Source: Cytobacillus sp. S13-E01 (GTDB lineage: Bacteria; Bacillota; Bacilli; Bacillales; Bacillaceae_L). Taken from it: a stretch of DNA of 59,894 nucleotides. Shown one piece after another: positions 1 through 9,457 of the stretch. The notes below the pieces were generated by a model. That model made no database searches. It was not told the origin of the DNA and saw nothing but the letters and a program-made list of their open reading frames with translations. Each line of letters starts with the position of its first letter. Within the stretch, counting starts at the first letter, position 1. The position numbers were made by a program, and so were the translations under genes. The DNA is taken from positions 1 to 59,894 of the forward strand of contig NZ_JARFVC010000022.1 in assembly GCF_029193815.1 (NCBI RefSeq), written 5' to 3'.

Positions 1-152
1 AGTTATCCCAGTCTTATAGGTAGGTTGCCCACGTGTTACTCACCCGTCCGCCGCTATTCTTAGGAAGCAAGCTTCCTAAGAACCGCTCGACTTGCATGTA
101 TTAGGCACGCCGCCAGCGTTCGTCCTGAGCCAGGATCAAACTCTCCAATAGA
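1..152 (-). rRNA. 16S ribosomal RNA, 5' end (partial)
   Basis: Read on the minus strand, this carries the universal 16S 5' motif (AGAGTTTGATCCTGGCTCAG, complement near 126-145) followed by the conserved stretch GGCGGCGTGCCTAATACATG. Only the first ~150 nt are in the window; the gene continues off the left edge. The rrn operon is therefore transcribed leftward, away from the glycine cleavage genes. The exact 5' end of the mature RNA is estimated. Confidence 0.97.
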
Positions 153-179
153 GTTGAACTAGCACATGGAAGTGCTGAC

Positions 180-330
180 ATCGATGTTGTCACAGGACGT
201 GACGTTCTTAATCGATGTTCATTACTTCATTTTTTTAAAACAAACATTGACGCTTGTGTTGTGTTCAGTTTTCAAAGAACTTTTTTTGTGACAGAATCAT
301 AGTTTATCAATATTACGTATTCATGTCAAC
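180..330 (-). promoter_or_regulatory. rRNA operon promoter and antitermination leader
   Basis: On the minus strand a perfect -35 box TTGACA (324-329) is followed after 17 nt by TAAACT (301-306), a rrn-like promoter. Just downstream lies the stretch GTTCTTTGAAAACTG (about 266-280), typical of boxA-like leaders ahead of Bacillus 16S genes. The rest of 153-589 holds no gene that I can support. Confidence 0.7.
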
Positions 331-544
331 AATTTTTTTTGCTGTTATCACTTATTTTAGCGACAAAAATCATCTTACCATTTAATCTTCTCTTCGTCAA
401 CTTCTACGAAGCTAACAAAGTTTGGAAAACAAATCGATTAGAGATTTGAATTTATGAGTAAGTTGTTTCCGTCAGGTGATATGTACTAATACTAACAGTA
501 GAATAAACAAAAGACAACCCTTCTAACCGCGGTAATTTATTCCA

Positions 545-580
545 AAAAAAGAGATTCACCCACATACGGATGAATCTCTT
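545..580 (-). terminator. Rho-independent terminator of the gcv operon
   Basis: GAGATTCA (551-558) pairs with TGAATCTC (571-578). On the minus strand the hairpin is followed by seven U (complement of 544-550). It lies 10 nt after the gcvPB stop codon. Confidence 0.88.
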
Positions 581-589
581 CTATATATA

Positions 590-2059
590 TTATTGTTTTT
601 GAAAACGAAGAACTGGTTTACGTGCAGCTAATGTTTCGTCAAGACGCTTTATAACAGTTGTATGTGGAGCTTCTTGAACGATTTCTGGGTTTTCTTCTGC
701 TTCTTTTGCGATTTGAATCATCGCATCAATGAAAGCATCTAATGTTTCTTTTGATTCCGTTTCCGTCGGTTCAATCATAATACACTCTTCTACATTAAGA
801 GGGAAATAGATTGTTGGCGGATGGTAACCAAAGTCTAACAGGCGTTTTGCAATATCCAACGTACGTACACCAAGTTTTTTCTGACGCTTACCAGATAATA
901 CGAACTCATGCTTACAATGTTGGTTAAACGGTAAGTCAAAGTGTGGTGCAAGTTGACGCATCATGTAATTAGCATTTAGAACTGCGTATTCAGTAACAGC
1001 TTTTAAACCATCAGGACCCATTGTACGAATATACGTATAGGCACGTACATTAATTCCGAAGTTTCCATAGAAAGGTTTTACGCGACCGATTGCTTGTGGT
1101 CGATCATAATCGAAACGGTATCCATCTTCACGTTTTACAAGAATAGGTTTTGGTAAGAACGGAATTAGGTCTGCTTTTACTCCAACCGGACCAGAACCTG
1201 GGCCTCCCCCACCGTGTGGACCTGTAAATGTTTTATGAAGATTAAGGTGAACGACGTCAAATCCCATATCCCCAGGTCTTGCTTTACTTAATACTGCATT
1301 TAAGTTTGCACCATCATAATAAAGCTTTCCGCCTGCTTCGTGGACGATTTGAGCCATTTCTAGGATATGAGCTTCAAATAATCCTAGTGTATTAGGGTTT
1401 GTAAGCATTAATGCAGCAGTGTCTGGTCCTACTACACTTCTTAAATGCTCTAAATCAACTAATCCATTTTCATCCGATTTAACTGTGATTGTTTCAAAGC
1501 CAGCAACCGTTGCAGATGCAGGGTTTGTTCCATGTGCTGAGTCAGGAACGATAACTTTCGTACGAGCAGTATCGTTATTTGCTTCATGGAAAGCACGAAT
1601 CATCATTAGACCTGTCCACTCACCATGCGCTCCTGCTGCAGGTTGAAGCGTTACTTCATCCATACCTGTTATTTCTTTTAAATGTTCTTGTAAATCATAC
1701 ATTAACTCTAGTGCACCTTGAACTGTTGACTCATCTTGTAATGGGTGAATATGAGCAAAACCAGCGATACGTGCTACATTTTCATTAATTTTAGGGTTGT
1801 ATTTCATTGTACAAGATCCTAGTGGGTAAAACCCTGAATCTACACCATGATTACGTCTTGATAGAGCTGTATAGTGACGCATAATGTCAAGCTCTGATAC
1901 TTCAGGAAGTTCAGGCTCTTCAACACGAATGTAATCTGAAGGAATGACATCTTCAAGGTTAAGTTCAGGTACATCAATTTCAGGTAAGCTATAGCCAACA
2001 CGACCTGGTCTTGTTAGTTCAAAAATTAATGGTTGATCTTGATGATTATTCATTGCCAT
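590..2059 (-). CDS. gcvPB: Glycine dehydrogenase (decarboxylating) subunit 2, P-protein beta half
   Basis: This 489-aa protein is the C-terminal half of the split glycine cleavage P-protein. With GcvPA it decarboxylates glycine using PLP and passes the aminomethyl group to lipoylated H-protein. The PLP lysine lies in the motif LHKTF (about residue 276), followed by the glycine-rich segment [11 protein letters not shown]. The [13 protein letters not shown] segment near residue 80 is a family signature. Length is normal for the Gram-positive split subunit. The start overlaps the 3' end of gcvPA by 14 nt, indicating translational coupling. Last gene of the gcvT-gcvPA-gcvPB operon, under the upstream glycine riboswitch. 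Confidence 0.97.
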   Translation of the reverse strand: MAMNNHQDQPLIFELTRPGRVGYSLPEIDVPELNLEDVIPSDYIRVEEPELPEVSELDIMRHYTALSRRNHGVDSGFYPLGSCTMKYNPKINENVARIAGFAHIHPLQDESTVQGALELMYDLQEHLKEITGMDEVTLQPAAGAHGEWTGLMMIRAFHEANNDTARTKVIVPDSAHGTNPASATVAGFETITVKSDENGLVDLEHLRSVVGPDTAALMLTNPNTLGLFEAHILEMAQIVHEAGGKLYYDGANLNAVLSKARPGDMGFDVVHLNLHKTFTGPHGGGGPGSGPVGVKADLIPFLPKPILVKREDGYRFDYDRPQAIGRVKPFYGNFGINVRAYTYIRTMGPDGLKAVTEYAVLNANYMMRQLAPHFDLPFNQHCKHEFVLSGKRQKKLGVRTLDIAKRLLDFGYHPPTIYFPLNVEECIMIEPTETESKETLDAFIDAMIQIAKEAEENPEIVQEAPHTTVIKRLDETLAARKPVLRFQKQ

Positions 2060-3392
2060 CCCCCAATTCTTTCACAAATGTGTCGATTTCTTCTTTAGTG
2101 CGTAATTCTGTTACAGCAACAAGCATATGGTTTTCTAATTCAGGATAGTCATGACCAAGATCATAGCCACCGATAATATTTTTTTGAATTAACTTAGCAT
2201 TTACTTCTTTAACAGGTTTGTTTAATTTAACAACGAACTCATTGAAGAATGGACCTTCGAATGAAATTTCAAAACCATTTTCCTTAAACACATTTTTTGC
2301 ATAATGTGCTTTTTGGATATTTTGAACAGCCATTTCTTTAACACCTTTTTTACCTAACGCAGTCATTGCAACAGATGCTGCTAGAGCATTTAACGCTTGG
2401 TTTGAACAAATATTTGATGTCGCTTTGTCACGACGAATATGTTGCTCACGCGCTTGAAGTGTAAGTACGAAGCCGCGTTTACCATCTTCATCAACTGTTT
2501 GACCTACAAGTCTACCAGGTACTTTACGCATTAACTTTGAATTTACTGCGAAATATCCACAGTGTGGTCCACCAAATCCTGTTGGGATACCAAATACCTG
2601 TGCATCTCCAGCAACAACGTCAGCACCTAATTTACCAGGAGGAGTTAATGCACCTAGTGAGAGTGGGTTACTTGAAACAACGAACATGCTTTTACCAGTG
2701 TGAGCGATTTCTTCGATATCTTTAAGTGGTTCAATTTGACCAAAGAAGTTTGGATATTGAACTACTATACACGCTACTGAATCGTCCATAGCTGCTTTTA
2801 AGGCATCTAAATCAGTTAAACCATTAGTTGCAGGAACTTCAACAACTTCAATATATTGACCTTTTGCATATGTTTTAAGAACTTCACGAGATTCCGGGTT
2901 AACAGCACTAGATACTAAAACCTTTTTGTTTTTAGTATGACCAGTACAAAGCATTGCTGCTTCTGCTAAAGCTGTTCCACCGTCATACATTGAAGAGTTC
3001 GCTACATCCATGCCTGTTAATTCACAAATCATTGATTGGAATTCAAAAATCGCTTGTAATTCACCTTGAGAAATCTCAGGTTGATACGGTGTATATGCCG
3101 TATAAAACTCTGAACGTGAAATAACATGGTCAACGATGATTGGCATGTAATGATCGTATACGCCAGCACCAAGGAATGATGCGTTTGCTCTTAAATCAGC
3201 ATTTTTAGCTGCAAGTGTTGTTAACTCTTTAAGAAGTTCTGTTTCTGATTTTGCTTTCTTTATATTATATTCTCCTTGGAAACGAACGCTTTCAGGAATA
3301 TCGTTAAAAAGCTCATCAACTGAAGAAACCCCAATCGCTTTAAGCATTTCACTTTTATCTTGTTCCGTCATTGGTAAATAACGATGTTTCAT
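2046..3392 (-). CDS. gcvPA: Glycine dehydrogenase (decarboxylating) subunit 1, P-protein alpha half
   Basis: This 448-aa protein is the N-terminal half of the P-protein and forms the heterotetrameric decarboxylase with GcvPB. Recognisable segments are [12 protein letters not shown] (near residue 75), [20 protein letters not shown] and the GGPHCGYFA stretch. The catalytic lysine is in the partner subunit, as expected. The start has an AAGGGG ribosome binding site 7 nt upstream. It lies 24 nt after gcvT and overlaps gcvPB, so the three genes are one operon. Confidence 0.97.
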   Translation of the reverse strand: MKHRYLPMTEQDKSEMLKAIGVSSVDELFNDIPESVRFQGEYNIKKAKSETELLKELTTLAAKNADLRANASFLGAGVYDHYMPIIVDHVISRSEFYTAYTPYQPEISQGELQAIFEFQSMICELTGMDVANSSMYDGGTALAEAAMLCTGHTKNKKVLVSSAVNPESREVLKTYAKGQYIEVVEVPATNGLTDLDALKAAMDDSVACIVVQYPNFFGQIEPLKDIEEIAHTGKSMFVVSSNPLSLGALTPPGKLGADVVAGDAQVFGIPTGFGGPHCGYFAVNSKLMRKVPGRLVGQTVDEDGKRGFVLTLQAREQHIRRDKATSNICSNQALNALAASVAMTALGKKGVKEMAVQNIQKAHYAKNVFKENGFEISFEGPFFNEFVVKLNKPVKEVNAKLIQKNIIGGYDLGHDYPELENHMLVAVTELRTKEEIDTFVKELGDGNE

Positions 3393-3416
3393 GGTTTAAC
3401 CCCTTTCGACTACAGT

Positions 3417-4523
3417 TTATTTTTTAGGTCGCTTATAAAAAGGTGTCGCTACTACTTCTGCTTGGAGACTCTTGTTACGTATTTGCACTTCTACTTTTGT
3501 TCCAAGCTCAGCAAATTCTGTATTAATTAGTGCAAGTCCGATATTTTTCTTTAATGTAGGCGATTGAGTTCCAGTTGTTACTGTACCGATTTGTTCGTCG
3601 CCTACAAATACTTCATAACCATGACGCGGAATACCTTTATCGATCATCTCTATACCAACAAGCTTACGAGGAGTACCCTCAGCTTTTTGCTGTTTCAGAA
3701 CCTCTTTACCGTTAAAATCCGCTTCTTTATTCGTTTTAACAGCAAAACCAATTCCAGCTTCTAGTGGAGTGATGTCTTTTGTTAGTTCTTGACCGTAAAG
3801 CGCCAGGTTTGCTTCAAAACGAAGGGTATCTCTCGCACCTAAACCAATAGGTAATAACCCGTCTTCTTTACCCACTTCAAGAATCTTGTTCCAAAGCGAA
3901 ACCGCGTCTTCCACTTTACAATAAACTTCAAAGCCATCTTCACCTGTGTAACCTGTTCTTGAAACAAGTGCTTTTACTCCATTAACTTCAACATCATCTT
4001 GGAATTTGAAAAATTTGATTTCACCAAGATCAGTAGTTGTTAATTTTTGAAGGATGTCCTGAGCTAATGGTCCTTGTAGTGCAAGTTGGGCTACATCATT
4101 CGAAATGTTTGTAACTGTAACATCACCAGAGACATATTTCAGCATCCAATCAAAGTCTTTTTCAATATTAGAAGCGTTAACTACTAATAGATAGTCATTA
4201 TCAGCTTTTTTATAAACAAGAAGGTCATCTACTGTTCCACCATCTTCATAGCACATTGCAGTGTATTGTGCACCGCCGTCTTTAAGTAGTGACACATCAT
4301 TTGTCATCATTTTTTGTAGGTAAGCAAGACTGTCAGTGCCTTTTACTTCGATTTCTCCCATATGAGATACATCGAATAAGCCAGCTTTTGTTCTAACTGC
4401 TTCATGCTCTTCTTTGATACTTGAAAATTGGACTGGAAGATCCCAACCACCAAAATCGATTGTTTTCGCACCATATTGTCCATAAACTTCATATAAAGGT
4501 GTACGCTTTAATTCTGTCAACAT
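3417..4523 (-). CDS. gcvT: Glycine cleavage system T-protein (aminomethyltransferase)
   Basis: This 368-aa protein releases ammonia from the H-protein-bound aminomethyl group and transfers the methylene to tetrahydrofolate. Motifs seen: [10 protein letters not shown] near residue 50, [11 protein letters not shown] near 195 and LGARDTLR near 230, all typical of the GcvT folate-binding domain. Length matches the family. First gene of the operon, directly downstream of the glycine riboswitch, so glycine should induce it. Confidence 0.97.
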   Translation of the reverse strand: MLTELKRTPLYEVYGQYGAKTIDFGGWDLPVQFSSIKEEHEAVRTKAGLFDVSHMGEIEVKGTDSLAYLQKMMTNDVSLLKDGGAQYTAMCYEDGGTVDDLLVYKKADNDYLLVVNASNIEKDFDWMLKYVSGDVTVTNISNDVAQLALQGPLAQDILQKLTTTDLGEIKFFKFQDDVEVNGVKALVSRTGYTGEDGFEVYCKVEDAVSLWNKILEVGKEDGLLPIGLGARDTLRFEANLALYGQELTKDITPLEAGIGFAVKTNKEADFNGKEVLKQQKAEGTPRKLVGIEMIDKGIPRHGYEVFVGDEQIGTVTTGTQSPTLKKNIGLALINTEFAELGTKVEVQIRNKSLQAEVVATPFYKRPKK

Positions 4524-4574
4524 AACTCCCCCTCTTCACTTATGTAAATCCAACCTTATTAGCATTCCCTTATA

Positions 4575-4905
4575 AAAGAAAACGCTTCCTGGAGAGTTTC
4601 TGAACATGCAAAAAAGGACAGAAAAACTCCACAATTATATGTGAAAGTCTCTGTCCTGGCACCTGAAAGTTTACCTTAAATAAGTAGGTTCATAAAGAAC
4701 ACTTACCTTTTAAAAAGCTTTCCCCTTTGGTGGCCTACAAGTAAACATCTTAAATAAACAAGTAAGGTTCATTTACAATACATGTTTCCTTTGGCTCTCT
4801 CCAGAGTTGCGTCAAACAAGAGTCTTTTTGCCTGAGAGATTCACAATTGTTTCTGCTTGCTCCTTCGGCGCCACCGCAAACGGTAGTCTCTCCCCTTGTT
4901 CTCAT
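4575..4905 (-). promoter_or_regulatory. Tandem glycine riboswitch with intrinsic terminator
   Basis: On the minus strand the first aptamer (about 4793-4900) shows GGGGAGAGAC, CGCCGAAGGAGCAAGC, AATCTCTCAGGCAAAAAGAC and CTCTGGAGAGAGCC. The second (about 4625-4740) shows CCACCAAAGGGGAAAGC and a GGACAGAGACTTTC segment. A terminator-like hairpin (about 4609-4657, GGACAG paired with CTGTCC, then a U-run) precedes gcvT. These are hallmarks of the cooperative gcvT riboswitch, which turns on glycine breakdown when glycine is plentiful. The remaining 4906-5163 should hold the promoters of gcv and yqhH; I see no gene there. Confidence 0.93.
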
Positions 4906-5163
4906 TCGCCAATATATAATTTTAAAGATCATTGGTTATACTATCCTAATAGAGCTATGACTGTTCAATTATTCTAAACTTTCAAAGCTAATATCATCCT
5001 ACCATTAAATAGCCTTATTCGGCAATAACAATATTTCCTTAACAATAAATATTTTTACTACCAAATCGTTCGTGATTAGAGTGTAAATCCATTTATTTAT
5101 TCAATCAATATTCGATATATCCTTTAAAATAGAACATTACACCCCATAGAAAGGACTGATAAG

Positions 5164-6858
5164 ATGAAAGTCGACATAGAGTTTGATCACTCCTGGCAGG
5201 ATGATTTTTTAAAGAGAATTGACGAAGATGGTCCTTGGGCAAATTGGGAGCTTTATAAACTTGCAAATGAGGTTGAGGGTCATTTAACTATTCCCGAGTT
5301 TGAAGGCTTACAAGCACCTAAGCATTTACCACAACTTACTCCTCTTCCTCATCAATTAGAGGTTGCCAAACAAGTTGTTGAAAAAATGAATGGGAAAGCA
5401 ATTCTAGCTGATGAAGTTGGACTTGGTAAAACGATAGAAGCCGGACTTATTTTAAAAGAATATATGATTCGTGGTCTTGTAAAAAAAGTACTTATTCTTG
5501 TTCCGGCATCACTCGTTTCACAATGGGCGATGGAGCTGAACCAAAAGTTCTATATACCAGCTGTTCAACAGAAAAAAAGCTATATGTGGGAGCAGTATGA
5601 TGTTGTTGTTTCTTCTATTGATACGGCAAAACGTAGTCCACACCGCGAGATCGTCTATGAACAAGACTATGACCTAATCATTATTGATGAAGCACATAAA
5701 CTAAAAAACAGCAAAACGAAAAACTATGAGTTTATACAAAATCTCAAGAAAAAGTTTTGCTTACTACTAACTGCAACACCGATTCAAAACAGAATTGATG
5801 AGATTTTCAATTTAGTTTCCTTATTAAAACCAGGTCATTTAGGTAACCAGTCTTATTTCGAGGAATCATACAATACGAAAAATCGATCATTAGATGGTGA
5901 TAAGCACTTAAAAGATCTAGTGAACAAGGTGATGATTCGGAATCGCCGTGATGACACTGGGATTGAGTGGACAAAACGCCAAGTTGAGACTATTCCGATT
6001 GAGTTTTCAAAAACGGAGCGAGACCTTTATGACGCAATTAGTTTTTATCGTTCGAATCAAAGTCCATTTATAAACAGTATGTTCTCGATTATGACTTTGC
6101 AGCGTGAAGCATGTAGTAGTCGTGAGGCTGTATTTTTTACATTAAAGAAAATGCTCGAGAAAAAAGATGAAGAAGGTCGCCAAGTTCCAAATGAAGTGAT
6201 TACCGAACTGATGCAAAAGGTTGAACAGGTTACAACGAACTCTAAAGCAGAGAAAGCGCTAGAGTTAATTAAAAATGTCGATGATAAGGTAATCATCTTC
6301 ACAGAATATCGAGCTACCCAGCTGTATCTCCAGTGGTACTTACAACAAAATGGAATATCATCCGTACCCTTTCGAGGAGGTTTTAAACGAGGGAAAAAAG
6401 ACTGGATGAAGCAATTATTCCAAAATAAGATCCAAGTCCTTATCGCAACAGAAGCTGGTGGTGAAGGGATTAACCTTCAATTTTGTAATCACATTATAAA
6501 TTACGATTTACCGTGGAATCCAATGCGCTTAGAACAACGGATTGGTCGTATTCACCGTCTCGGTCAGGAAAAGGATGTTCACATCTATAATTTTGCGACA
6601 AAGAATACCGTTGAAGAACATATTTTAAAGCTGTTATATGAAAAAATTAATTTATTCGAACGTGTTATCGGTCAGCTTGATGAGATTCTAACTAGATTAG
6701 AGATTGGCGATATTGAAGACCATATAAAAGATATCTTGTTTCATTCGAAGAGCGATGGTGAAATGCGTATTAAAATGGAAAATCTCACTTCTATAATCAG
6801 CTATGGAGAACAAATGACAGAAGGAGATGAACAGCATGCAGCAACAGGAAATTCATAA
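5164..6858 (+). CDS. yqhH: SNF2/DEAD-box family helicase-like ATPase YqhH
   Basis: This 564-aa SNF2-family protein is in the same place as B. subtilis YqhH, divergent from gcvT. Domains: helicase ATP-binding with Walker A DEVGLGKTIEAG near residue 85 and DEAH box IIIDEAHKLKN near 175, then LLTATPIQN (motif III). The C-terminal helicase domain has EAGGEGINLQ and the arginine-rich motif QRIGRIHRLGQ near 460. SNF2 proteins translocate on duplex DNA and remodel protein-DNA complexes; the substrate here is unknown. The start follows a GAAAGGACTGATAAG ribosome-binding region. It overlaps yqhG by 23 nt. Confidence 0.92.
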   Translation: MKVDIEFDHSWQDDFLKRIDEDGPWANWELYKLANEVEGHLTIPEFEGLQAPKHLPQLTPLPHQLEVAKQVVEKMNGKAILADEVGLGKTIEAGLILKEYMIRGLVKKVLILVPASLVSQWAMELNQKFYIPAVQQKKSYMWEQYDVVVSSIDTAKRSPHREIVYEQDYDLIIIDEAHKLKNSKTKNYEFIQNLKKKFCLLLTATPIQNRIDEIFNLVSLLKPGHLGNQSYFEESYNTKNRSLDGDKHLKDLVNKVMIRNRRDDTGIEWTKRQVETIPIEFSKTERDLYDAISFYRSNQSPFINSMFSIMTLQREACSSREAVFFTLKKMLEKKDEEGRQVPNEVITELMQKVEQVTTNSKAEKALELIKNVDDKVIIFTEYRATQLYLQWYLQQNGISSVPFRGGFKRGKKDWMKQLFQNKIQVLIATEAGGEGINLQFCNHIINYDLPWNPMRLEQRIGRIHRLGQEKDVHIYNFATKNTVEEHILKLLYEKINLFERVIGQLDEILTRLEIGDIEDHIKDILFHSKSDGEMRIKMENLTSIISYGEQMTEGDEQHAATGNS

Positions 6859-7648
6859 GTTTTTGGACCGTTATTTTACGGCTAATGAATGTGATATCGT
6901 CGAAAGACACAATGCATTCCTAACAGTACAGTTGTCCGTTGAATTAGACAAACAATTAATGAACCGCCCCTTTTACTGGCATTATCTCGAAAAAACGGGT
7001 GGCATACCAAATCCAATGCTATTAACATTAGTAACAGATAAGGAAAGCGCACCTGAGGATCTTAAAGGAGAAATAGTTCATTTTGGCGCACCAAGATTGC
7101 ATCAAATTTTTGATTCAACGAAAACACTTGCCGGCTACATTCGTCTTTATCAAAATGTATCTCAAAATGTATCGATGCAAACAACAGGGAATATTCCACT
7201 TCATCCTTGGATTGCGCTAAACGTAAAAGTATCGTATCAATGTGACCGAAAAAGAGATATTTTAATGTCTCTTGGTCTAAACTTAATCACAGGCTTATTC
7301 GTAGAAAACTTCCAAAAGCAATTAGAACAACTAGATTTAAAAGCCAAAATACCAGATTACTGTTTTACAATGTCACCGTTAATTAAACCTCAAAGTGGGT
7401 TAAATCGAATAAAACAGTATATAACGAACTATGTTGAAGCAGATGATCACACTTGGGCGGATGATGCTAAAGAACGTTGGAATGAGGATTTGGAATTACT
7501 AGATCACTTTTATGCGGGATTGGACGAAAAACCTGAAAGCTACGAGATTGAAAAAACAGCACTAAAAGAGCAATATGAGCCAAAAGTTAAGGTCGAGATC
7601 ATTAATGGCGGGTTGTTTTATTTAATGCAGAATGTGATAAAGAACTAG
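6836..7648 (+). CDS. yqhG: YqhG family protein of unknown function
   Basis: A 270-aa soluble protein matching the YqhG family by position (between yqhH and sinI) and by the N-terminal pattern QQEIHKFLDRYF. No catalytic motif or membrane segment is evident. I chose ATG at 6836 because AAGGAG lies 9 nt upstream (6821-6826); another ATG at 6827 lies inside this binding site. It overlaps the end of yqhH, so the pair is probably co-translated. Its function is not known to me. Confidence 0.88.
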   Translation: MQQQEIHKFLDRYFTANECDIVERHNAFLTVQLSVELDKQLMNRPFYWHYLEKTGGIPNPMLLTLVTDKESAPEDLKGEIVHFGAPRLHQIFDSTKTLAGYIRLYQNVSQNVSMQTTGNIPLHPWIALNVKVSYQCDRKRDILMSLGLNLITGLFVENFQKQLEQLDLKAKIPDYCFTMSPLIKPQSGLNRIKQYITNYVEADDHTWADDAKERWNEDLELLDHFYAGLDEKPESYEIEKTALKEQYEPKVKVEIINGGLFYLMQNVIKN

Positions 7649-7730
7649 GGCTTCTACCTCAAAGAAGCTCTTTTTAGTAATGTGATAAAGAACTAGGGCT
7701 TCTTACCTTTAGGAACTCTTTTTAGTATGG
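7631..7730 (+). repeat. Tandem duplication of the yqhG tail and terminator
   Basis: The stretch AATGTGATAAAGAACTAGGG followed by CTTCT occurs at 7631 and again at 7679, about 48 nt apart. Each copy covers the last codons of yqhG plus a hairpin. Copy 1 is a good terminator (GGGCTTCT/AGAAGCTC then TTTTT, 7648-7675). Copy 2 has decayed pairing (7696-7724). Confidence 0.8.
7648..7676 (+). terminator. Terminator of yqhH-yqhG
   Basis: GGGCTTCT pairs with AGAAGCTC across a ~7-nt loop, followed by five T. It starts right at the yqhG stop codon. Confidence 0.75.
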
Positions 7731-7817
7731 AAATTTATAAAGTACATGTCGAATTATCTGAAAATTTAGCTAATTATTTCTTTTTGGGGGTAGGTTACAC
7801 ATTTTCTGTAGGAAAAT

Positions 7818-8041
7818 ATCGACAAATGATTTGGGTATTTTTGTTAATACTACAAAAAGCTACTTTACTTTTTGAAAAGTTTATTAACCACTTTATAACT
7901 TTTATTCACAAAGTTAGGACTATTATACCATTAACATAATAAAACCTGAGTAAATTCGACAAATATTATAGGTTTAAAGGCTTGATTTTGTTCGAAAAAG
8001 CACGAAAGATAATCATTTTTGGTAATGTTTTGACATCGACA
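7818..8041 (+). promoter_or_regulatory. Candidate Spo0A-box region upstream of sinI
   Basis: Three sites resemble the Spo0A box TTTGTCGAA: TATCGACAAAT near 7818-7828, ATTCGACAAA at 7954-7963 (complement TTTGTCGAAT, near perfect), and CATCGACAC near 8034-8042. In B. subtilis sinI transcription is switched on by Spo0A~P, so position and sequence agree. A TTGACA hexamer occurs at 8030-8035 without a convincing -10. The ~630-nt gap 7649-8278 otherwise contains only the repeat, the terminator and the riboswitch. Confidence 0.55.
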
Positions 8042-8159
8042 CACTTCTACAACACAAATTCCTCTTATTGTTTATACTTCTATTTATTAAAACAAAAGTC
8101 TTATACATACGTAGACCATTAGTAACTAAAAAGACTTACTTAATATCAAAAAGCAAATG

Positions 8160-8243
8160 AAAAAGGCAAACCTTTTGAAAAATGGGGACGCAAAGTCACA
8201 GGTCTTAGGTTGGATTACCCAATGATGATGGCTGGGCTGCCTG
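8160..8243 (+). promoter_or_regulatory. Cyclic di-GMP-I (GEMM-I) riboswitch upstream of sinI
   Basis: The aptamer core is readable: GGCAAACC (8165-8172), a GAAA-capped hairpin, GGGACGCAAAGTCACAGG (8185-8202), and the closing strand GATGGCTGGGCTGCC (about 8227-8241). Pairings found: AGGC (8164-8167) with GCCT (8239-8242) for P1; AGTC with GGCT and TTGG with CCAA for P2. These are the conserved elements of class I c-di-GMP riboswitches. The aptamer ends ~20 nt before the sinI ribosome binding site (8262-8268) with no intrinsic terminator between, so control of translation initiation is the likelier mechanism. Confidence 0.88.
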
Positions 8244-8278
8244 GAATGCTTACAGTATTTTAGGAGGGAAATGGACGA

Positions 8279-8416
8279 ATGATTAATAATGGAAATGCGC
8301 AGCTGGATCAAGAATGGGTAGAATTAATTTTAGAAGCACTGGACATGGGTATTAGTGTAGATGAAATCAAAACGTTCTTTATAGAAAAAGCTCTTGAATG
8401 CAGTGAAATTGTATAA
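8279..8416 (+). CDS. sinI: SinI-type anti-repressor
   Basis: A 45-aa protein with the SinI-domain signature LDQEWVELILEALDMGIS (residues 9-26) followed by the second helix VDEIKTFFIEKA. In B. subtilis SinI heterodimerises with SinR and removes it from matrix operators. A strong ribosome binding site AGGAGGG (8262-8268) lies 10 nt before ATG. An upstream in-between ATG (8272) opens only a 3-codon frame ending at TGA. The gene sits directly behind the c-di-GMP riboswitch and 114 nt before sinR. Confidence 0.93.
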   Translation: MINNGNAQLDQEWVELILEALDMGISVDEIKTFFIEKALECSEIV

Positions 8417-8493
8417 AAGGCACTTATTTCATATCAATTCTGCTATTTTCTTCACAACATAGTTCGTCATATAGTACAAAACCTTCAGAGATA

Positions 8494-8502
8494 TGCTATA
8501 AT
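8494..8502 (+). promoter_or_regulatory. Probable sinR promoter (extended -10)
   Basis: TGCTATAAT is a perfect extended -10 (TGnTATAAT), 27 nt upstream of the sinR start. The -35 region is weak. It would give sinR expression independent of the riboswitch-controlled sinI transcript. Confidence 0.5.
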
Positions 8503-8529
8503 CGATGATGAAGGAAGGTGACGTGTGAC

Positions 8530-8862
8530 ATGATTGGTCAACGTATACAAAAATATAGAATGCAGAGAAAAATGTCTTTATCAGAATTAGCTGAAAGAGC
8601 TGGAGTTGCAAAGTCTTACTTAAGCTCAATTGAACGCAACCTCCAATCGAACCCTTCTGTACAATTTTTAGAAAAAATCTCTTCCGTATTAAATGTTTCA
8701 GTAAATACATTACTACACGATGAAGATGAAGTACTAACAGGTACAGAGCTTGACTCCGAGTGGACAAAACTGGTCAATGAAGCAATGAAATCCGGAGTTT
8801 CAAAAGACCAATTCCGTGAATTCCTCGAATTTAATAAGTGGAAAATAAATGAAAAACGTTAA
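8530..8862 (+). CDS. sinR: SinR, master repressor of biofilm matrix genes
   Basis: A 111-aa protein nearly collinear with B. subtilis SinR. It has an N-terminal XRE-type HTH (residues 1-65, with SLSELAERAGVAKSYLSSIE and RNLQSNPSVQFLEKIS) and a C-terminal SinI-like dimerisation domain (about 74-111, LDSEWTKLVNEAMKSGVS then KDQFREFLEF). It binds GTTCTYT half-sites. The frame extends upstream to a GTG at 8518, but that lies in the ribosome binding site AAGGAAGGTG (8511-8520), so ATG 8530 is chosen. Sites of the expected type occur across the window (see operator entries). Confidence 0.96.
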   Translation: MIGQRIQKYRMQRKMSLSELAERAGVAKSYLSSIERNLQSNPSVQFLEKISSVLNVSVNTLLHDEDEVLTGTELDSEWTKLVNEAMKSGVSKDQFREFLEFNKWKINEKR

Positions 8863-8897
8863 AACGTTCATGAATAAAACTCATGAACGTTTTTATT
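8861..8897 (+). terminator. Terminator after sinR (bidirectional)
   Basis: ACGTTCATGA (8864-8873) pairs with TCATGAACGT (8881-8890), flanked by A-run on the left and T-run on the right, so it can serve sinR and the converging gene at 8893-9108. Confidence 0.88.
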
Positions 8898-9108
8898 TTG
8901 TCCTTATTGATAATAATGTCTTTTGATAAGCCTCTTTTGCTTTCTTTTCATTTAGCTTTTTATAGACGGAAGAGATCTTTGAATGGTGGTTTGGTTGGTG
9001 TGCTTTCATGTGGGTAATATCAAAGTTGCAATATGGACATAGCCATTTTTCAGTGTTACAACTGCTATAAGAATCACGCTTACATCTTGTACAGTTTTTT
9101 TGGTACAA
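8893..9108 (-). CDS. Small zinc-ribbon protein, function unknown
   Basis: A ~71-aa basic protein with Cys pairs NCTRC and CPYC separated by ~20 residues, a zinc-ribbon arrangement, then a Lys-rich tail. I place the start at TTG 9108: AGAGGTGA lies 6-7 nt upstream, while the longer alternative (GTG, 9117) falls inside that binding site. No known family recognised; a nucleic-acid-binding role is possible. It converges on sinR. Confidence 0.6.
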   Translation of the reverse strand: MYQKNCTRCKRDSYSSCNTEKWLCPYCNFDITHMKAHQPNHHSKISSVYKKLNEKKAKEAYQKTLLSIRTK

Positions 9109-9136
9109 GTTGATCACCTCTTTTTACTATGCTATT

Positions 9137-9436
9137 TTAGAAAACTGCAAGATATAACCAAAATCCGTGAAGAATAAATGTGCCTGTGTATAATGTCGCT
9201 GCTAATAATGTGAGTGCTTTGAACCAATTCTTGCTTGGTATGATGTTTAAGATGATGAATATGTACAAGAAAAGAGATAAAGCTACTTTTAAGGCTAGAA
9301 AAAGGATTGGATGATAGGAATAAAGCTCGTTCATTAATGGGTTTGCTTCGGTTATGACTCCCCTGTTTAGGCCTATGTAGGAAATGATTCCGTCGAATAG
9401 GTTTAGTAGGGCTAAATATATGAAGATGAATTTCAA
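9137..9436 (-). CDS. DUF5658-like small membrane protein
   Basis: A 99-aa protein with about three hydrophobic segments (residues 1-20, 43-65, 70-95) and the polar motif EANPLMNE near residue 30, as in the DUF5658 family. Function unknown. A SinR-like palindrome lies 22 nt upstream of its start (9458-9473), suggesting membership of the SinR regulon. Confidence 0.65.
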   Translation of the reverse strand: MKFIFIYLALLNLFDGIISYIGLNRGVITEANPLMNELYSYHPILFLALKVALSLFLYIFIILNIIPSKNWFKALTLLAATLYTGTFILHGFWLYLAVF

Positions 9437-9457
9437 CTAGTTCACCACTCTTTATTT

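Noticed and set aside
7727-7939. 70-codon reading frame on the plus strand between yqhG and sinI
   Set aside because: No ribosome binding site, low-complexity hydrophobic translation, starts inside the duplicated terminator and overlaps Spo0A-like boxes.
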